Below, piece after piece: positions 27,411-40,000 of a stretch of DNA of 64,000 nucleotides (the first letter of the stretch is position 1; each line of letters starts with the position of its first letter). The stretch comes from Mycogone perniciosa. Taxonomy: Eukaryota > Ascomycota > Sordariomycetes > Hypocreales > Hypocreaceae. A program made the position numbers and the translations under genes. The notes beneath the pieces are model-generated. The model ran no database searches and was not told the origin of the DNA. It worked only from the letters and a program-made list of their open reading frames with translations. The DNA lies in contig JAOALB010000134.1 in assembly GCA_025331125.1 (NCBI GenBank), positions 87,885 to 151,884 of the forward strand, given 5' to 3'.

Positions 27411-27640
27411 GAATTGCTTTAGGCAATGTAACCACACTGCGGCAAATGTTCGATGCGCATTCGCGTCTGGTTCACTTAGATATCATCGGAGTGGGCGGTA
27501 TGTATGACGGTGAAGGGTATAGGAGAATGCGTCATGCGGGTGCAGCTGCTGTAGCGATTGCAACGGCGTTGGGAGGCGGGGAACTGGTGTATATGAGGCC
27601 ATTGAGAAAGACATTGGTTCTTCATGGTAGTGAGGTGTGA
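27411..27640 (+). pseudogene. C-terminal fragment of a dihydroorotate-dehydrogenase-like protein
   Basis: About 75 codons remain. IALGNV, then DIIGVGGMYDGEGYRRMRHA, AGAAAV and ATALGGG follow the order of the C-terminal FMN-phosphate-binding part of class 1 dihydroorotate dehydrogenases (family motifs ALGNV, IIGVGGV, AGA..VQ..TAL). Stops lie just upstream in the same frame (TAA and TGA near 27,403-27,410), where the GGLAG.. segment would be. No N-terminal FMN-binding barrel is visible, so this is a truncated, dead copy and not the pyrimidine-pathway gene. It lies 34 bp left of the Copia insertion. The family call rests on motif memory and is moderately sure; the pseudogene status is clearer. 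Confidence 0.55.
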
Positions 27641-27674
27641 TTAACATGACAAGAGATATGGAACATGGAGTATG

Positions 27675-27987
27675 TGTCAACCTCAGTAACGGATTATTCC
27701 ACATCACGGCACATTCCACAACATGACACATTCCTTTATTCCAACGCATATTCCTTAATTCCCAACTAGCTTGCAATAACAGCCGAATCCGTAAATCAAT
27801 GACAATATTATAACAGTCAGATTTCCTAGATTTCCTAGATCCGGATGGTTATAATTAATTAATTAGTAAGTTTTTATATATTTAAGCAGCCGCTTTTCCC
27901 ACTTAACTTAGGATAAGCAAAAGTATTGAATTCTATCATTTTATGCATTCGTTAATAAGCCCTTATACTGTTAATCTGTGATTGATA
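27675..27987 (+). repeat. 5' LTR of the Copia element
   Basis: 313 bp, TGTCAACCTC to TGATTGATA. It aligns end to end with 47,835-48,147. The tail TGATCTGTGATTGATA recurs at 52,387-52,402. Confidence 0.88.
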
Positions 27988-28000
27988 GTTATAAGCCCGG
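27988..28000 (+). other. Copia primer-binding site, initiator tRNA-Met half-tRNA type
   Basis: GTTATAAGCCCGG starts directly after the LTR. It equals the TRIM-A site apart from one G-to-A change. Its undamaged form is complementary to the initiator tRNA-Met anticodon arm. Confidence 0.75.
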
Positions 28001-28090
28001 TCTGCATCGGGTTTTCTATATAGCTTCCATTTCGCAATAATAACATTATCAATATAATATCGACCTCTTCCTAGGTTATCCTAAAGGGAC

Positions 28091-28490
28091 TGTCACGACC
28101 CGACCCTCTTATGGCCGCATAAAGGGTCCAGGGCGGTACGTACCCCGGAAGAACAACAGAACAAACGTCCAATCAGGAAGGATCACTCAGATTACTGTAA
28201 ACTACAGATTACTTGGATTACAGAACGTAAGCCAAGGTGATCTAATATAACCGTAATCTATATATAATCTAAGTATATTCACTATATATCTCCTTTATAT
28301 ATAAAACTGGATAAATTACAATTATTTAATATAGTTACTTAAATAGTCGTTAATAATTGTATTTATTAGAACCGCCTATTTTATAGAATTGTAACTATAT
28401 TACCCTACTTAGTATTTATCTTTAACCTCTCTATTAGTATAAACCTATAAACATTAGTTTAACTGTTAAGAATTAACCCGGATCGTTATA
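28091..28490 (+). repeat. 5' LTR of Gypsy-2
   Basis: 400 bp, TGTCACGACCCGACC to GATCGTTATA. It has a TATA box near 28,295-28,305 and a predicted transcript start at about 28,345, judged from the self-primer motif. Confidence 0.88.
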
Positions 28491-31199
28491 TATTAACGAC
28501 TTTTATTTAAAAGGCCACTAAGAATTTTAAGTAATATTGCAAGTATATCTACTGCAGTATCCTCTTCCAATAACCTTAACACTCTACCCTCTATTCTACC
28601 TCTTCACTAAAGGAAAAATAATAATAGAGATAATAATATAAATAGAAGCGAAGATAAAGATAAAGTTAATAAAATAAAATAACTTTATATTTATATAAAG
28701 GAAGCCTTTTAATATATAAAAGCTAACTGTATAGAATAGGAATAATACTATTAGTATTTAATTACTGAAAACGCTAGGCTTAATTAAATAATTTATTAAT
28801 AATAAATAACTATTATAAACTTATAGAATTAGGCCCTACCTGCTTTAAACTTTATACTGAACTATAAAGGAAACTGACCTTTAAGGGACTTAAGAGAGTC
28901 GCTTAAGATATAACCCTTTAAGCACTTTAATGGAAGTACTGTAGTACTTTAACCGTTTTTTACTTAACTATATAACTATTTTACATACTTTTTAACCAGC
29001 TTTAATACAAAAACTAGTAAAGTCCTTTTAGCTGCTAGATAATTTAAAGGAAACGCCTTAAAGTAGTTTAAACCTACTTAAAGGGATTTCTTTAATAATA
29101 AAAGCAAAGCCGATAAGTAAATATAGCTTATATTCGCTAATTATAATTAATTTAAGGAAAAATTAAAGAATATTTTTAATAATATTAATAAAAAATATAT
29201 TGCAGAGAAGAAATTTATAAATTTAGTTTAAAAAGGAAAATGCTTTAACTATACTATATACTTTAAAAACTATACTTTTAAAGTTAAATAGGGAAACTCT
29301 GCTTTTATTAAACGCTTTTATAATAAACTTAAACTAGAAATTAAAAGGGAAGTTTATAAATTCTCTTGCGATAAAGGTATTATTAAGTTTATTAAAAAAT
29401 ATATAGATACAGATAATTTACTTTATAAACTTTATTTAAATATAAAAAAAAGATAACAGTAATTTAGATAAGTTTATAAATATTAAGGATATATAAATTA
29501 AGGTAAAAAGCGATAAAAATATATTACTAGCTTTAATAATAAAAGACTTAGTTAAATAGATTTAGACGCTATTTAAAAGGGAAAGGCAAAGGTTATTTAT
29601 TATAACTATAATAAACTAGGATATATTTTAAGAGACTATAAAGCTTTATAAAAACTAAAAATTAATAAACTTTAAAAACCTGCGCTAAAACCTAAACGAA
29701 AAGTTAATATAGTTTTAAAGACTACTAATTATATATTATTTAACTGGACTATATATTATAATAATAACTGCTTTATTTATAAATCCAGTAAAGATAAAAG
29801 CGGATAATACCTGAAATAACCTAAAAAGATATCTATAATAAACTAAAAGGGATACTAGTTAAGACTTAAATCTTTAACTTTTAGAGGCATCCTTAAAGAA
29901 GACAGAGTAAACAGGTATTTACTACGCCCAGACAGTTTAACAGAACGAAACCTAAACTCTAGTTATATAAAGTCAAATAGGGATAACAGTATCCTGGACA
30001 GATAAATAGTCGCTATAATTAATTACCGATATCTTAACTAAATTACTGCAGGCAATAAAGGATAGACTAGCAGCAGTAACTCTGATAATAAAGATAAAAA
30101 TAACCCTTTATAATATAAACTATTACTATATAGTGCTATACCTTTAAAACTAGAAAATATACTACCTATAAACAGTAACCTTAAAGGTAAATTAAACAAA
30201 TACTACCTAAACCTAATCGAGAGAGTTGCTATAGGTATATAGTAAAATAGGTTAAACCTACGCTTATATAAGCAGCTCTATACGCAAAATAAAGCTAACG
30301 ATAAAATAGCCGTTAAAGCTATTTCAGCTGCTTTAACTATATAAGCAGAACCTGTATATTTCTATATATAAAGAGACTATACTATAAATAACTTTATTTA
30401 TAAAAAGTATTATACTATATCCTAGGTTCTTTATATTGTATATAGGTGTATAGTATACTTTCAGGAAAAAGTAAAGTATAATGTATTTCTAATTAAAATT
30501 TTATTCTACCCTGTGAAATAGGTATAAGATTATAACGCTTTTAAAGAATAGATTGTAATTATATAGTATCGAGACTTTAAAATTATTATTATTAAACCAG
30601 ATACTGAAACCTTAAAGGAATATCGTTAGCTATAAAGACTTAAAAGATATAAGTTTAAAGGATACTATATTTACTGCTAAGAGAAATTAATAGAGTAGCA
30701 CTTCCGCTATAACGAAAAGTTTAAATATAATCGATAATACTATTTAAAGTGTAATAGCCTAAAATATATTATATATAAGTGAAATAAATTATAAAATTAG
30801 CATTTATAATAAACTAATAATACTTTATATTTATTGCTGGATTATATATACTATTAAAAGGATAAATGCATTATTTACCTATAAGAAAAACTTTAAAAAT
30901 AGCGAATATAAAAGTATATTGGGTATAAACCCACTTTAAAGGATAGAGAGATTAATTAGATTATAAAAGAGCTGTATAGAAACTAGTTTAACTTTATTAC
31001 CTATAAAGGAACCGCTTATAATAAAAGAAGGTGGCATTTACTTTAAAGAACCCCGATTAACTGTAAAATCTACGCAAAAAAAGAAGAATCGGGAAACGAT
31101 TAATATTACCTGTAAAAGGGCTATAAAGTAATAATCAATAAATTATATCTCTCGAAATATTAAATAATAAAAGTAACAATAAAGATTTACTATATTTTA

Positions 31200-34100
31200 A
31201 ATTAAAGATAATAGTTAAAGGATATTAGCTATATATATTAATAGACAGTAAAGCGATAGGCAATTTTATTATATTTATAACTATAAATCGCTTACAGTTA
31301 CTTTAAAAAAAGAAAACTAAACTGTATTAACTTCGTTAAATAAAAAGAGGAGCCTTTATATATAATAATAGGTAAGTTAAGTAAAAGACTGATTATCTTG
31401 AACTTAAAATCGCTAAATGTAAAGGAGTAGTTTTTTACAATATAGCGAATATTAATAGGTATAATATTATTCTCGGTTATCTTTGGTTGAAATGCAATAA
31501 CTTTAATATTGACTGGGAGAACGGCCAGTTTCGTTAGCGCGATAATAAAGCTCCCTTAGCGATTAGAACTATTAAAAAGGCTTTAGCTGCAGGGCAGAAA
31601 TCCTATATAAAACCCTTAAGTATATTAAAGAAGAAAACTAAAAAAGTTACTTTTAATTTAATTACAGAAATAACTTACCTAAAAATAAAACTTAAATAAA
31701 GTAAAGGGAAAGATAAATAAATCTAAAGAATAATTGCCTTTTTATAGAAAGTATTTAATAATATTAATGAAATGTTTAAGATAAAAAGCTTTAAAACAGC
31801 AGCGTTACTAAAACAGCTGTAGAATATCTTTAAAGAATACTAGAAGTATAATAAGCTATTTAAGGAAACACTTAATATAAAACTACTAGAATACAGCTAA
31901 TAAAACTATATAATTAAGCTTAAAGATAATGCAAGCACTACCTTCTATAAAATTTACAATTTAAATAAAAAAGAGCTTAAAAGCCTATATAACTATATAA
32001 ACGATATATTAGCTAAAGGGTATATTTAACCTTTTTTATTAGAAGCAGGCTATTTTATTATATTTATATTAAAGAAAAGAGGTAAACTATAGCTAGTTAT
32101 AGACTATTAACGGCTTAATAAAGCTACTGTTAAAAATAAAACTCTATTACTATTAATGATGGAATTATAAGATAAACTATATAGAAAAAAGTAGTTTATA
32201 GCGCTAGACCTTAAAGGCGCTTATAACTTTATTTAAATTAAAGAAGGATATAAATAAATAACCGCCTTTTAAACTAAGTACAGCTTATTTAAATACCTAG
32301 TTATACCTTTTAGTTTTACTAACGCCCCTGCAATATTTTAAAAAATAATTAATAATATATTAAAAGAGTACCTCGATATCTTTATAGTTATCTATTTAAA
32401 TAATATCCTAATCTTCTCAGATACCTTTAAAGAATATAAAGTATACATCTATAAGGTATTATAAATACTATAAAATGCTAAACTATTTATAAAACTAGAG
32501 AAATGCAAATTTTATATATAGAAAGTTACTTTCTTAAAGTATATTATTACCTTTAAAGAAATTTGTATAGATTTGTTAAAAGTATAAGCAGTAAAAGACT
32601 AGCCTATACCTATAACAGTTAAAGAAGTTTAAAGCTTTTTAAAATTTGCTAACTATTACTGATAATTTATTAAAGGCTATAAAAGTATTACATAAACTCT
32701 TTATAAATTTATTAAAAAAGATTAAAAGTTTCTATAAGTATTAAATATATAAGATGCATTTAATAAACTTAAACAGTTTATTTTAAAAGAACTTATATTT
32801 ATTATATTTAACCTATTTAAAGAAATAGAAGTTGAAATGGACGCTTTTAACTTCGCTATAAAAGCTTAATTTAGTTAGAAAAATAAAAACAGTAAGCTAT
32901 ATCTTATTGCCTTTTACTCCAGAGTACTCTATAGCGCAGAACTAAACTACCCGATATACAATAAAGAATTCTTTACTATTATCCTTACATTTAAAGAATA
33001 GCAATACTACCTACTAAAAGGAATATATAAAGTTAAAGTGTATACTAACTATAAAAATATCGTATACTTCGCGATAGTTTAATAACTCTTTAAAAGGCAG
33101 ATTTGCTACGCGGAATATTTATTAGAATTTAACTATATCCTAATCCATTAAAAAAGATCCAAGAATAGATAAGCAGACGCGCTTAGTAGATAAGCTAATT
33201 ATAACCAGGGAAAGATTAAGTATACTAGGCAGATTTTAAAATAAACCTTTAAAGGACACTATTAATAAATAGCACTTTAAGCTATATATAAAGTATCTAG
33301 TAATAATATTACGCTTTAGTATATTAAAGAGCATTACACTATTTAAGATAATAATAGATTTTTAAAAGATATAGAGTTTAATAATAAAGGAACTCGATAA
33401 TAAAATAAAAAGATTTAAATCTTAGATAAACTCTAGAAGAATATAGTTATAAAAGTTTACTAATACCTGGTATATAGATATAAAGGTATTCGCAAAACCT
33501 GCAAATAAGTATAAAAGTACTTTGAGTTTTAAAGGCTTAAGAAAGTAGTGTAAGACGTTATCTCTCGCTATATAACTTATAAAACAGTTAAACCCTTGAA
33601 ATATAAACTATACAGTAAACTTTAACCTTTACTAATACCAGAATAATTATAAGAGTTAATTTTATTAAACTTTATCGTTAAACTACTATTATCTATTAAA
33701 CTTAAAATAAAGATTAAATATAATAGTATTTTAGTAATTATAGATTAATTTATTAAATACTTTTACTTCCTTTTATATAAAAAAGTAATAGATATATAAA
33801 CACTAGCTTATATATTTTTGCAATTTATTGCAGCTAACTATATAATTCTAGCCGAGATTATTTCTAACTAAAGATTAACCTTTACATTTAAATTCTAGTA
33901 AATACTTATAAACTAATTAGGTATAAATTATAAGCTTAGTACTATATATCACTTATAGATAAATAGTTAGACAGAATATATTAACTAGATTATTAAAGTT
34001 TATTTAAAAAGTTATATTAACTTTAACTAAAACAATTAAGTAAAGAAATTATTAATCGCGCAGATATCCTATAATAGCAATATTTTAAAGTTAACTGGAT

Positions 34101-34700
34101 TTAGCCTTATATACACTAACTATAGTTTTACGCTAAATATATATAAAGCGCTAAAGAAAAGCCTATATATCGATAAAGTATAAATTAAAGCTGAAGATAT
34201 AAAGCAGTTATATAAGGAAATATAGGTATACCTTTACTTTATATAAGAAAGAATAAAGAAATATACCAATAAGTATAGATTAAAGGGACTAATCTTTAAA
34301 AAGGGAGATATAGTTTACCTATACTGTTATTCGCTAGGAAAAAAGACTGTAAATATTAAAATAATGCAATTAAATAATAAATTAGATTTTAAAAAACTTA
34401 AACTTTACTTAATTAAAAAGGTTATTTTAGAAGTTACTTATAGATTTATACTACCAGACAGTATCCGGATTTACCTAGTATTTTATATTTTACTACTCAA
34501 AAAAGTATTATAAAATAAATTAAAAAATAGAGTAATTATAGACTTAATCGAGGTCTTACTAGTTAAAGAAAAATATAAAGTTAAGGAAATCAGAGCTGTA
34601 AAAATAGAAGATAATAAACGCTAGTACTTAATAAAATAGAAAAACTATAGAGAGGAATATAACTCCTGGGAACCTAAAGAATACTTTAAGCACTCTTAAA
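31200..34700 (+). pseudogene. Gypsy-2 pol with C-terminal chromodomain, RIP-inactivated
   Basis: Protease reads LIDSKAIGNF at about 31,238-31,267. Reverse transcriptase spans about 31,900-32,650 with YLNN in place of YLDD near 32,390. RNase H is near 32,800-33,150 and the integrase core at about 33,660-34,200. The last part (about 34,549-34,697) ends YLIK, then a stop where Trp is expected, KNYREEYNSWEPKEYF, which is the C-terminal half of a chromodomain (family pattern YLVKWKGY..E.NTWEP). This places the element among chromoviruses, which target integration through chromatin marks. Scattered stops and the lost catalytic aspartates make it inactive. Confidence 0.85.
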
Positions 34701-34727
34701 CGACTCTGGAATAATTCCACTGAAATT

Positions 34728-34961
34728 TTAGCTTGCCAATAACGGATTAAGCGGCCTAAAAGCGGTCCAGTCAATTATATTAACAGCCCTGAAAGAATAT
34801 ATATCGATAGCAGCCTCTGCTTCGCGACGTTTAGCCTTATCCAGCTTATCTATATTTCTTAACTTAAAATTCACTATTTTCGCCCCTTTCATCACTAATG
34901 CCTCGCGCTGGGTATAAAGGCGAGTTAGTTGCGCTAGAGCCTTGGAAGATTTGCGATGCAA
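34728..34961 (-). CDS. Antisense small ORF of Gypsy-2 (77 codons), coiled-coil-like, unknown function
   Basis: The frame lies between the chromodomain end and the 3' LTR, on the strand opposite pol. It is rich in Lys, Arg, Ala, Leu and Glu, with a probable coiled coil (around KALAQLTRLYTQREAL and LDKAKRREAEAAIDI) and a C-terminal FRAVNIIDWTAFRPLNPLL segment. The matching frame in Gypsy-4 (57,433-57,627) keeps most residues. In Gypsy-B it is decayed. The frame may extend further upstream toward 35,030 but is cut by RIP-type stops. I infer a widespread but uncharacterised element-borne ORF. It could also be a chance frame kept open by constraints on the other strand, although pol has already ended here. 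Confidence 0.4.
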   Translation of the reverse strand: MHRKSSKALAQLTRLYTQREALVMKGAKIVNFKLRNIDKLDKAKRREAEAAIDIYSFRAVNIIDWTAFRPLNPLLAS

Positions 34962-35413
34962 TTCTGCTAACTTAAGCTCCGCCTCTTATTCCTGCGCCTT
35001 TAGTCGCTTATACTTTAAAGTAATCCAAGACACTAAAAAATCAGAAAAATAAAAAAAAATAAAAAAGACAAAATCACTTATAAATGCTTACTAGCACCCT
35101 AAAACTATTACAAGAGCGCCCCCGTTAAACGCACTCCTAATATCGAGATACCCTGTCCATTATCTTACAAGTATAACTACAGGAACGACAATATAAACAA
35201 GGCATAGTTTCAAAACCTAATTCTTCGATAGAAGACGCGAGGGCTAAACGCTAAAGGGTCTTTAAAGAATAAGCCTTCTCAATACGACTTATATTATCAG
35301 CACCGCATATATAAAAGGAAAAAGAAAGAGAATGTTACACTTATAAGGGGAGGTATAGTATTTATACCGGACAGGCAAGGTTTTAGGGATAAAACTATCG
35401 GGAGGGGGATATC

Positions 35414-35814
35414 GTGTTATAACCTAACCCTTTTATAGCCGCATAAAGGGTCCAGGGCAGTATATACCCCGGAAAAACAACAGAATAACCGTCTAATTAA
35501 AAAGGATTACTTGGATTACTGTAGACTATAAATTACTTGGATTACAGAACGTAAGCTAAGGTAATCTAATATAACTATAATCTATACGTGATCCAAGTAC
35601 ATTCACTATATACCTCCTTTATATATAAGACTGGATAAGTTACGATTATTTAATATAATTACTTAAACAGTCGTTAATAATTATATTCACTAGAACCGCC
35701 TGTTCTATAGAATTGTAACTATATTACCCTGCTTAGTATTTATCCCTGACCTCTCTGTCAGCATAAACCCATGAACCTCGGTTTGACTGTTGAGAATTAA
35801 CCCGGATCGTTACA
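35414..35814 (+). repeat. 3' LTR of Gypsy-2
   Basis: 401 bp, TGTTATAACCTAACCC to CGTTACA, preceded by the polypurine tract GGGAGGGGGATATCG. Confidence 0.88.
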
Positions 35815-38800
35815 AGTATTTCCTGCGTTTTAAAGAAAAGAACCTACTTTTTTATCGAAAAATAAATTAAATATATACTCCCAATATCTCTATAGCCTAA
35901 ATTATTGATATTCCGCCTATTACTATTTTATTAAATCGATTTAACTGTTAGGCTAGGTTCCGAACACTTAAATATAATAAAAAATCGATAAAAAGCTTGA
36001 AAATAATAAGTTTAAAGACTGGTTAAAAAAGCTAGAGTATAGGTTAAAAGGTCGAAGTCTTTATTTAGAAAAGATTTAAAATCATAAAGAAAACAGGAAA
36101 AACAGGAAAAATAAAAGGAACCAGTTATTTTAGGCGCTTCCTTTATATTAAAGCCATCAATCGCATTAAAAACCATTAAAGTATTATTCGCAACAGCTAT
36201 TTATCTATTAAAAGACTTATTTATCCTATATTCCAGGTTAAGCTTTTATATCTGCAATAATAAAGATAAATTTATTGAAAATACCTTTTAACTAGTATTA
36301 AAATTATTATATAAAGGGAATATATATCCTAAAATCTAAAGATATAGCGATATTATTATAAAAATTAATCCTAAAGCTAGTTTTAAGCTATTAAATATTG
36401 TATATATTCCTAACTTCTATATAAATATAGCTTTACTAAACCTATTTTTAAAAAGAGGATATAACTAGAATTTATTTATTAGCGAAGTCTTAATAAATAG
36501 AAAAATAATCTTTTATATATATATCGATACTATTAAATTCCTGTTATTAAATTTAATAAGCTTTTTAAAGTATTAGGAAATAATAATTAGGAAATTAATG
36601 CATTGAATTTTATATTATCCGCGAAACCTAGACCTACTGCTATCAGTAACGCTATAACTTAGCATAAATAGCTAGGTTATTTAAGATTTAATACTCTTAA
36701 ATAGTTAATTTACTAGATAACTAGGTTAAAAATTAAAGGACTAGTTAAAATAGAGTATAAAAGCTATTTTATTAGTAAGGCTACTTAAATCGTTTTATAT
36801 AAAAGTCCTTAAACCTAAACTCAATGCCTATTCTATTAAATCTATATTAATATTTTCATTATACTAACAGGATATAATAAAAAGGGATATATACTGTTAA
36901 TTAAAGATAAGTATATAGGGATACTTTTCAGCTATTTAATAAAATCTTTAAATACTAACAGTATCTTTAAATTATTAAAGAATTTTAAAATATATATTAG
37001 CCAGCAATTTAATTAAAAAGTCTACTAAGTCTATTAAAATAATAATATTGCTATAAAAAAGCAATATAATAATTAAATAATAGAATAAGGAATTAAAGAT
37101 AAACCTATAGCCTTATATATATTAACTTAAAATAACCTAATTAAATAATTTAAGGGGGTAATTAAAACCTAATCCTAAATAATAAAAATTAATATAAATC
37201 TACTTAAGGATTTATAGCTAAAAGTATAAGAAACTGCGGTTTATTTATATAATAGATTGCCTTAATAGGCTATAGACTAGTTAATGCCTTTTTAATATCT
37301 TTATTAATAGCTTTAGAATAATAATAAAAACTTAGGCTATTTTAAACAGCAGCCTAATATTATATATTTTAAGGTATTTAGCTGCAGAGCCTATCTATTA
37401 ATAGTAAAAGCACTATAAGGCATATAATAAAGGAATCTAAAAACTAAACTTTATATTAAAGTTAGCTATTTAATTAAATATAGTTCTCTAAAAATTTTTA
37501 AGATTTAAATCCTTAAAAGAAATAAGGTTTAAAGAGTTAAAGATATAAACTTTAATAAGGAAGTTTTCTATAATCCTATTAATTATTAGAAAAAGCTACT
37601 ATAAGCCGCAAAACTATTTTATTTTATTTTTCTAGGTTATATTAATATAGACTTTACGTTAAATAAAAAAGAGGATATCCGATTAATAATTTAAGTAAAT
37701 AGAAGATTAAGCGATAAACTATTTAATAAACCAACTAAAGAACCTATATAAGACAATTCTAATAACAATTCTATAGATTAACTGGATAATCTAACTAAAC
37801 CTAAAGCTGCTAAAGATACCGAAAAGCAGTAATAAGAACTATATCTAACGCCTAAAGCTAATAAACGCATTGCATATAAAGAAAATATTAAATTCGCAAA
37901 TCTAATATATTAAAGAATCGAGGAATAGAATGCTTTAGCTAGGAATCTTTAAAATCTAATAATTGAAGAAAAGGCTTAAAAAGAAATAATACTTTAGGTT
38001 CTACAGCTGCCTTAACAATTAACCTAAATTTAAAGACTAATATAATAAGCAATAAATTCTGCCTTCAATATTAATTTATAAAATAGCTTTACTTAATATA
38101 AAACTAGCTTTTTTATTGGCTATAAATAATAACTTTATTAATAAAGTCTCCCTTTTAAATTAAACAATTACTGTAAATTAATTAATTATAAATATAAAAA
38201 CTAATTTTATAAGCCTATATAGATTAAATAAAATTAGTTTTAAGCTTAAAGTATACTTAAGTTAATATAGAAAGATTAGGTTAATAGCTAAGTCTTTCCT
38301 TTAATTTAAGTATATAAATATAAATTTAATAAATATAGCTTTTTAATAACATTTAAAGCTAAAGTCTATATTTAAAGAGATCTTTAATAAATTAGATTAA
38401 AAGAAATATTTGCTGCTATACTAGCCGGAAGATCTTTCTAAATACTAATAGCTATTACCGCCAGATTTAATCTAGATATATAATAACTAAACACTATTAA
38501 TATATTTCTAAATAGCTTCTTTAATAAAAATATATTTATATAGTTTCTAGATAGCTTTGAACGTAAAGGATAAGTATTAAAGCTGCTTAAAGCTCTGTAT
38601 AGGCTATAAAGATTACTACTCTTATAGTATAAGGATTTTACAGCTGCATTTAAATAGCTAGGATTACAATAATCTATAAAAAAACCCTATCTCTTTAATA
38701 ATAACTAGTTAACTATTTTCTTCTTTATTAATAATATTATTCTTTTATATAGATTTAAGTATACTGCTAATGCCGAGATCTTTATTAAACAATTAAAATT

Positions 38801-38893
38801 ATAATATAAAGAAAATAACTTAAAGGAATTTAAGTGGTTCTTAGGAATTTAGATTCTGTATAATAAGGCAGCTTAAAAGCTATAGCTCTATTA
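35815..38893 (+). pseudogene. Copia pol, first part (protease, integrase, most of RT), RIP-inactivated
   Basis: ICNNKDKFIENT near 36,250 is the protease-linked region with the HICNN motif of Copia elements. A tract reading HK, stop, LGYLRFNTL near 36,660 corresponds to the WH(K/R)RLGHL zinc-finger part of GAG-pre-integrase. Near 38,610-38,890 the end of the reverse transcriptase is readable: DFTAAF, KKPYLF, FFFINNIILLYR (family FYVDDIIL), and KEFKWFLGI. The frame is cut by Gypsy-3 at 38,893 and resumes at 46,850. Frequent TAA/TAG codons show RIP. Confidence 0.85.
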
Positions 38894-39270
38894 TATAACG
38901 ATCTGGGTTGATTCTTAACAGTTAAACCAAGGTTTATAGGGTTTATATTAATAGAGAGGTTAGGGATAAATACTAAGTAGGGTAATATAATTACAATTCT
39001 ATAATATAGGTGGTTCTAGTAAATATAATTATTAATAACTATTTAAGTAACTATATTAAATAAGTAATAAGCTAGCTGTATATATATAAAGGAGAGTTAT
39101 AATAATTATTAAAGAATATAGCTATATTCCTAATAATTTAAGGTTTATAATTACTTATATATATCCTTAATTATTATTGATTCGGTATATACTTTAGTAA
39201 TTATATTCCTATTAGCCTATTATTCCGATATTCCTCTGGACCTAGGCCTTAGCCTGGTTAGGTTATAATA
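38894..39270 (-). repeat. 3' LTR of Gypsy-3
   Basis: 377 bp. It is followed on the plus strand by CAATATCCCCC, the complement of the polypurine tract. Confidence 0.85.
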
Positions 39271-39689
39271 CAATATCCCCCTTTTATTAGTTTTATCTTT
39301 AAGACCTATTATATAGCTATCCCTTTTCTTTCTAAGTTTTCTTCCTTTTAATTTCTTTTTATTCCTTTTTAACTATACTTTATAGTATTACAAAATAGCG
39401 AAAAGTTTCTAAACTTACTGAATCTTTATAGAATTATACTATAGCTATATTAATTATTAACACTATTAATATCTTTATTATACTGTATTTATTTTATAAA
39501 AAGTATAGTATTTCCTATAAAATAGCTATAGGCTATTTTTATTATAAAGAGTATATTTATCGGGGCAAGATATATAATAGAAATAGTATCTCTTTAGCGG
39601 CTAGTATATATCCTCTTTAGTTTATTATAGGTTATCTTTAATATTTATAGTATATTGTTAAACGGTTAAGAAAGAGTATATTAAGAATA

Positions 39690-40000
39690 AAGAGTGCACT
39701 ATTAAGTGTAAGTTATTGGAATAGCAGTAATAGATAATAGTATTAACTGCTTCGATAAATAAGTATTTTGCGCAATTAAATTGTTTTTGTAAGCAGCAGT
39801 TATAAATACAGTTATATAGGGTTAAGATATTGTATTATAGCGCTAATTTATTAGATAAGTTAAATAAGTTTAAGTGCACTAAGTTAAAGGCTATTATTAA
39901 TATTTAGTTTTCCGGCAGTGTAAATATATTTAATTAAAATGCGATATTTAGTAACCCTCCGCTAAAAGACTTAAACTTTAATAGAAGTATTAAAGTTTTA
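39690..40000 (+). pseudogene. Decayed antisense reading frame of Gypsy-3
   Basis: This is the same place, relative to pol and LTR, as the antisense frame of Gypsy-2. A Lys/Leu/Glu-rich frame with few stops contains LLDKLNKFKCTKLKAIINI, a pattern similar to LRNIDKLDKAKRREAEAAIDI in Gypsy-2. Homology is suggested, not certain. Confidence 0.35.

Larger units (their letters stand above)
28091..35814 (+). mobile_element. Gypsy-2: chromodomain Gypsy retrotransposon, moderately RIP-mutated (7.7 kb)
   Basis: LTRs of 400 and 401 bp bound the element. TATTAACGACT directly after the 5' LTR (28,491-28,501) is the exact complement of AGTCGTTAATA inside the LTR (28,345-28,355), the layout of Tf1-type self-priming. 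Pol domains are in Gypsy order and end in a chromodomain. The left flank GGGAC and the right flank AGTAT do not match even allowing for RIP, so the original target duplication has been lost. Confidence 0.88.

Noticed and set aside
27483..27776. 97-codon minus-strand frame over the DHODH-like fragment
   Set aside because: Antisense shadow that runs into the Copia LTR.
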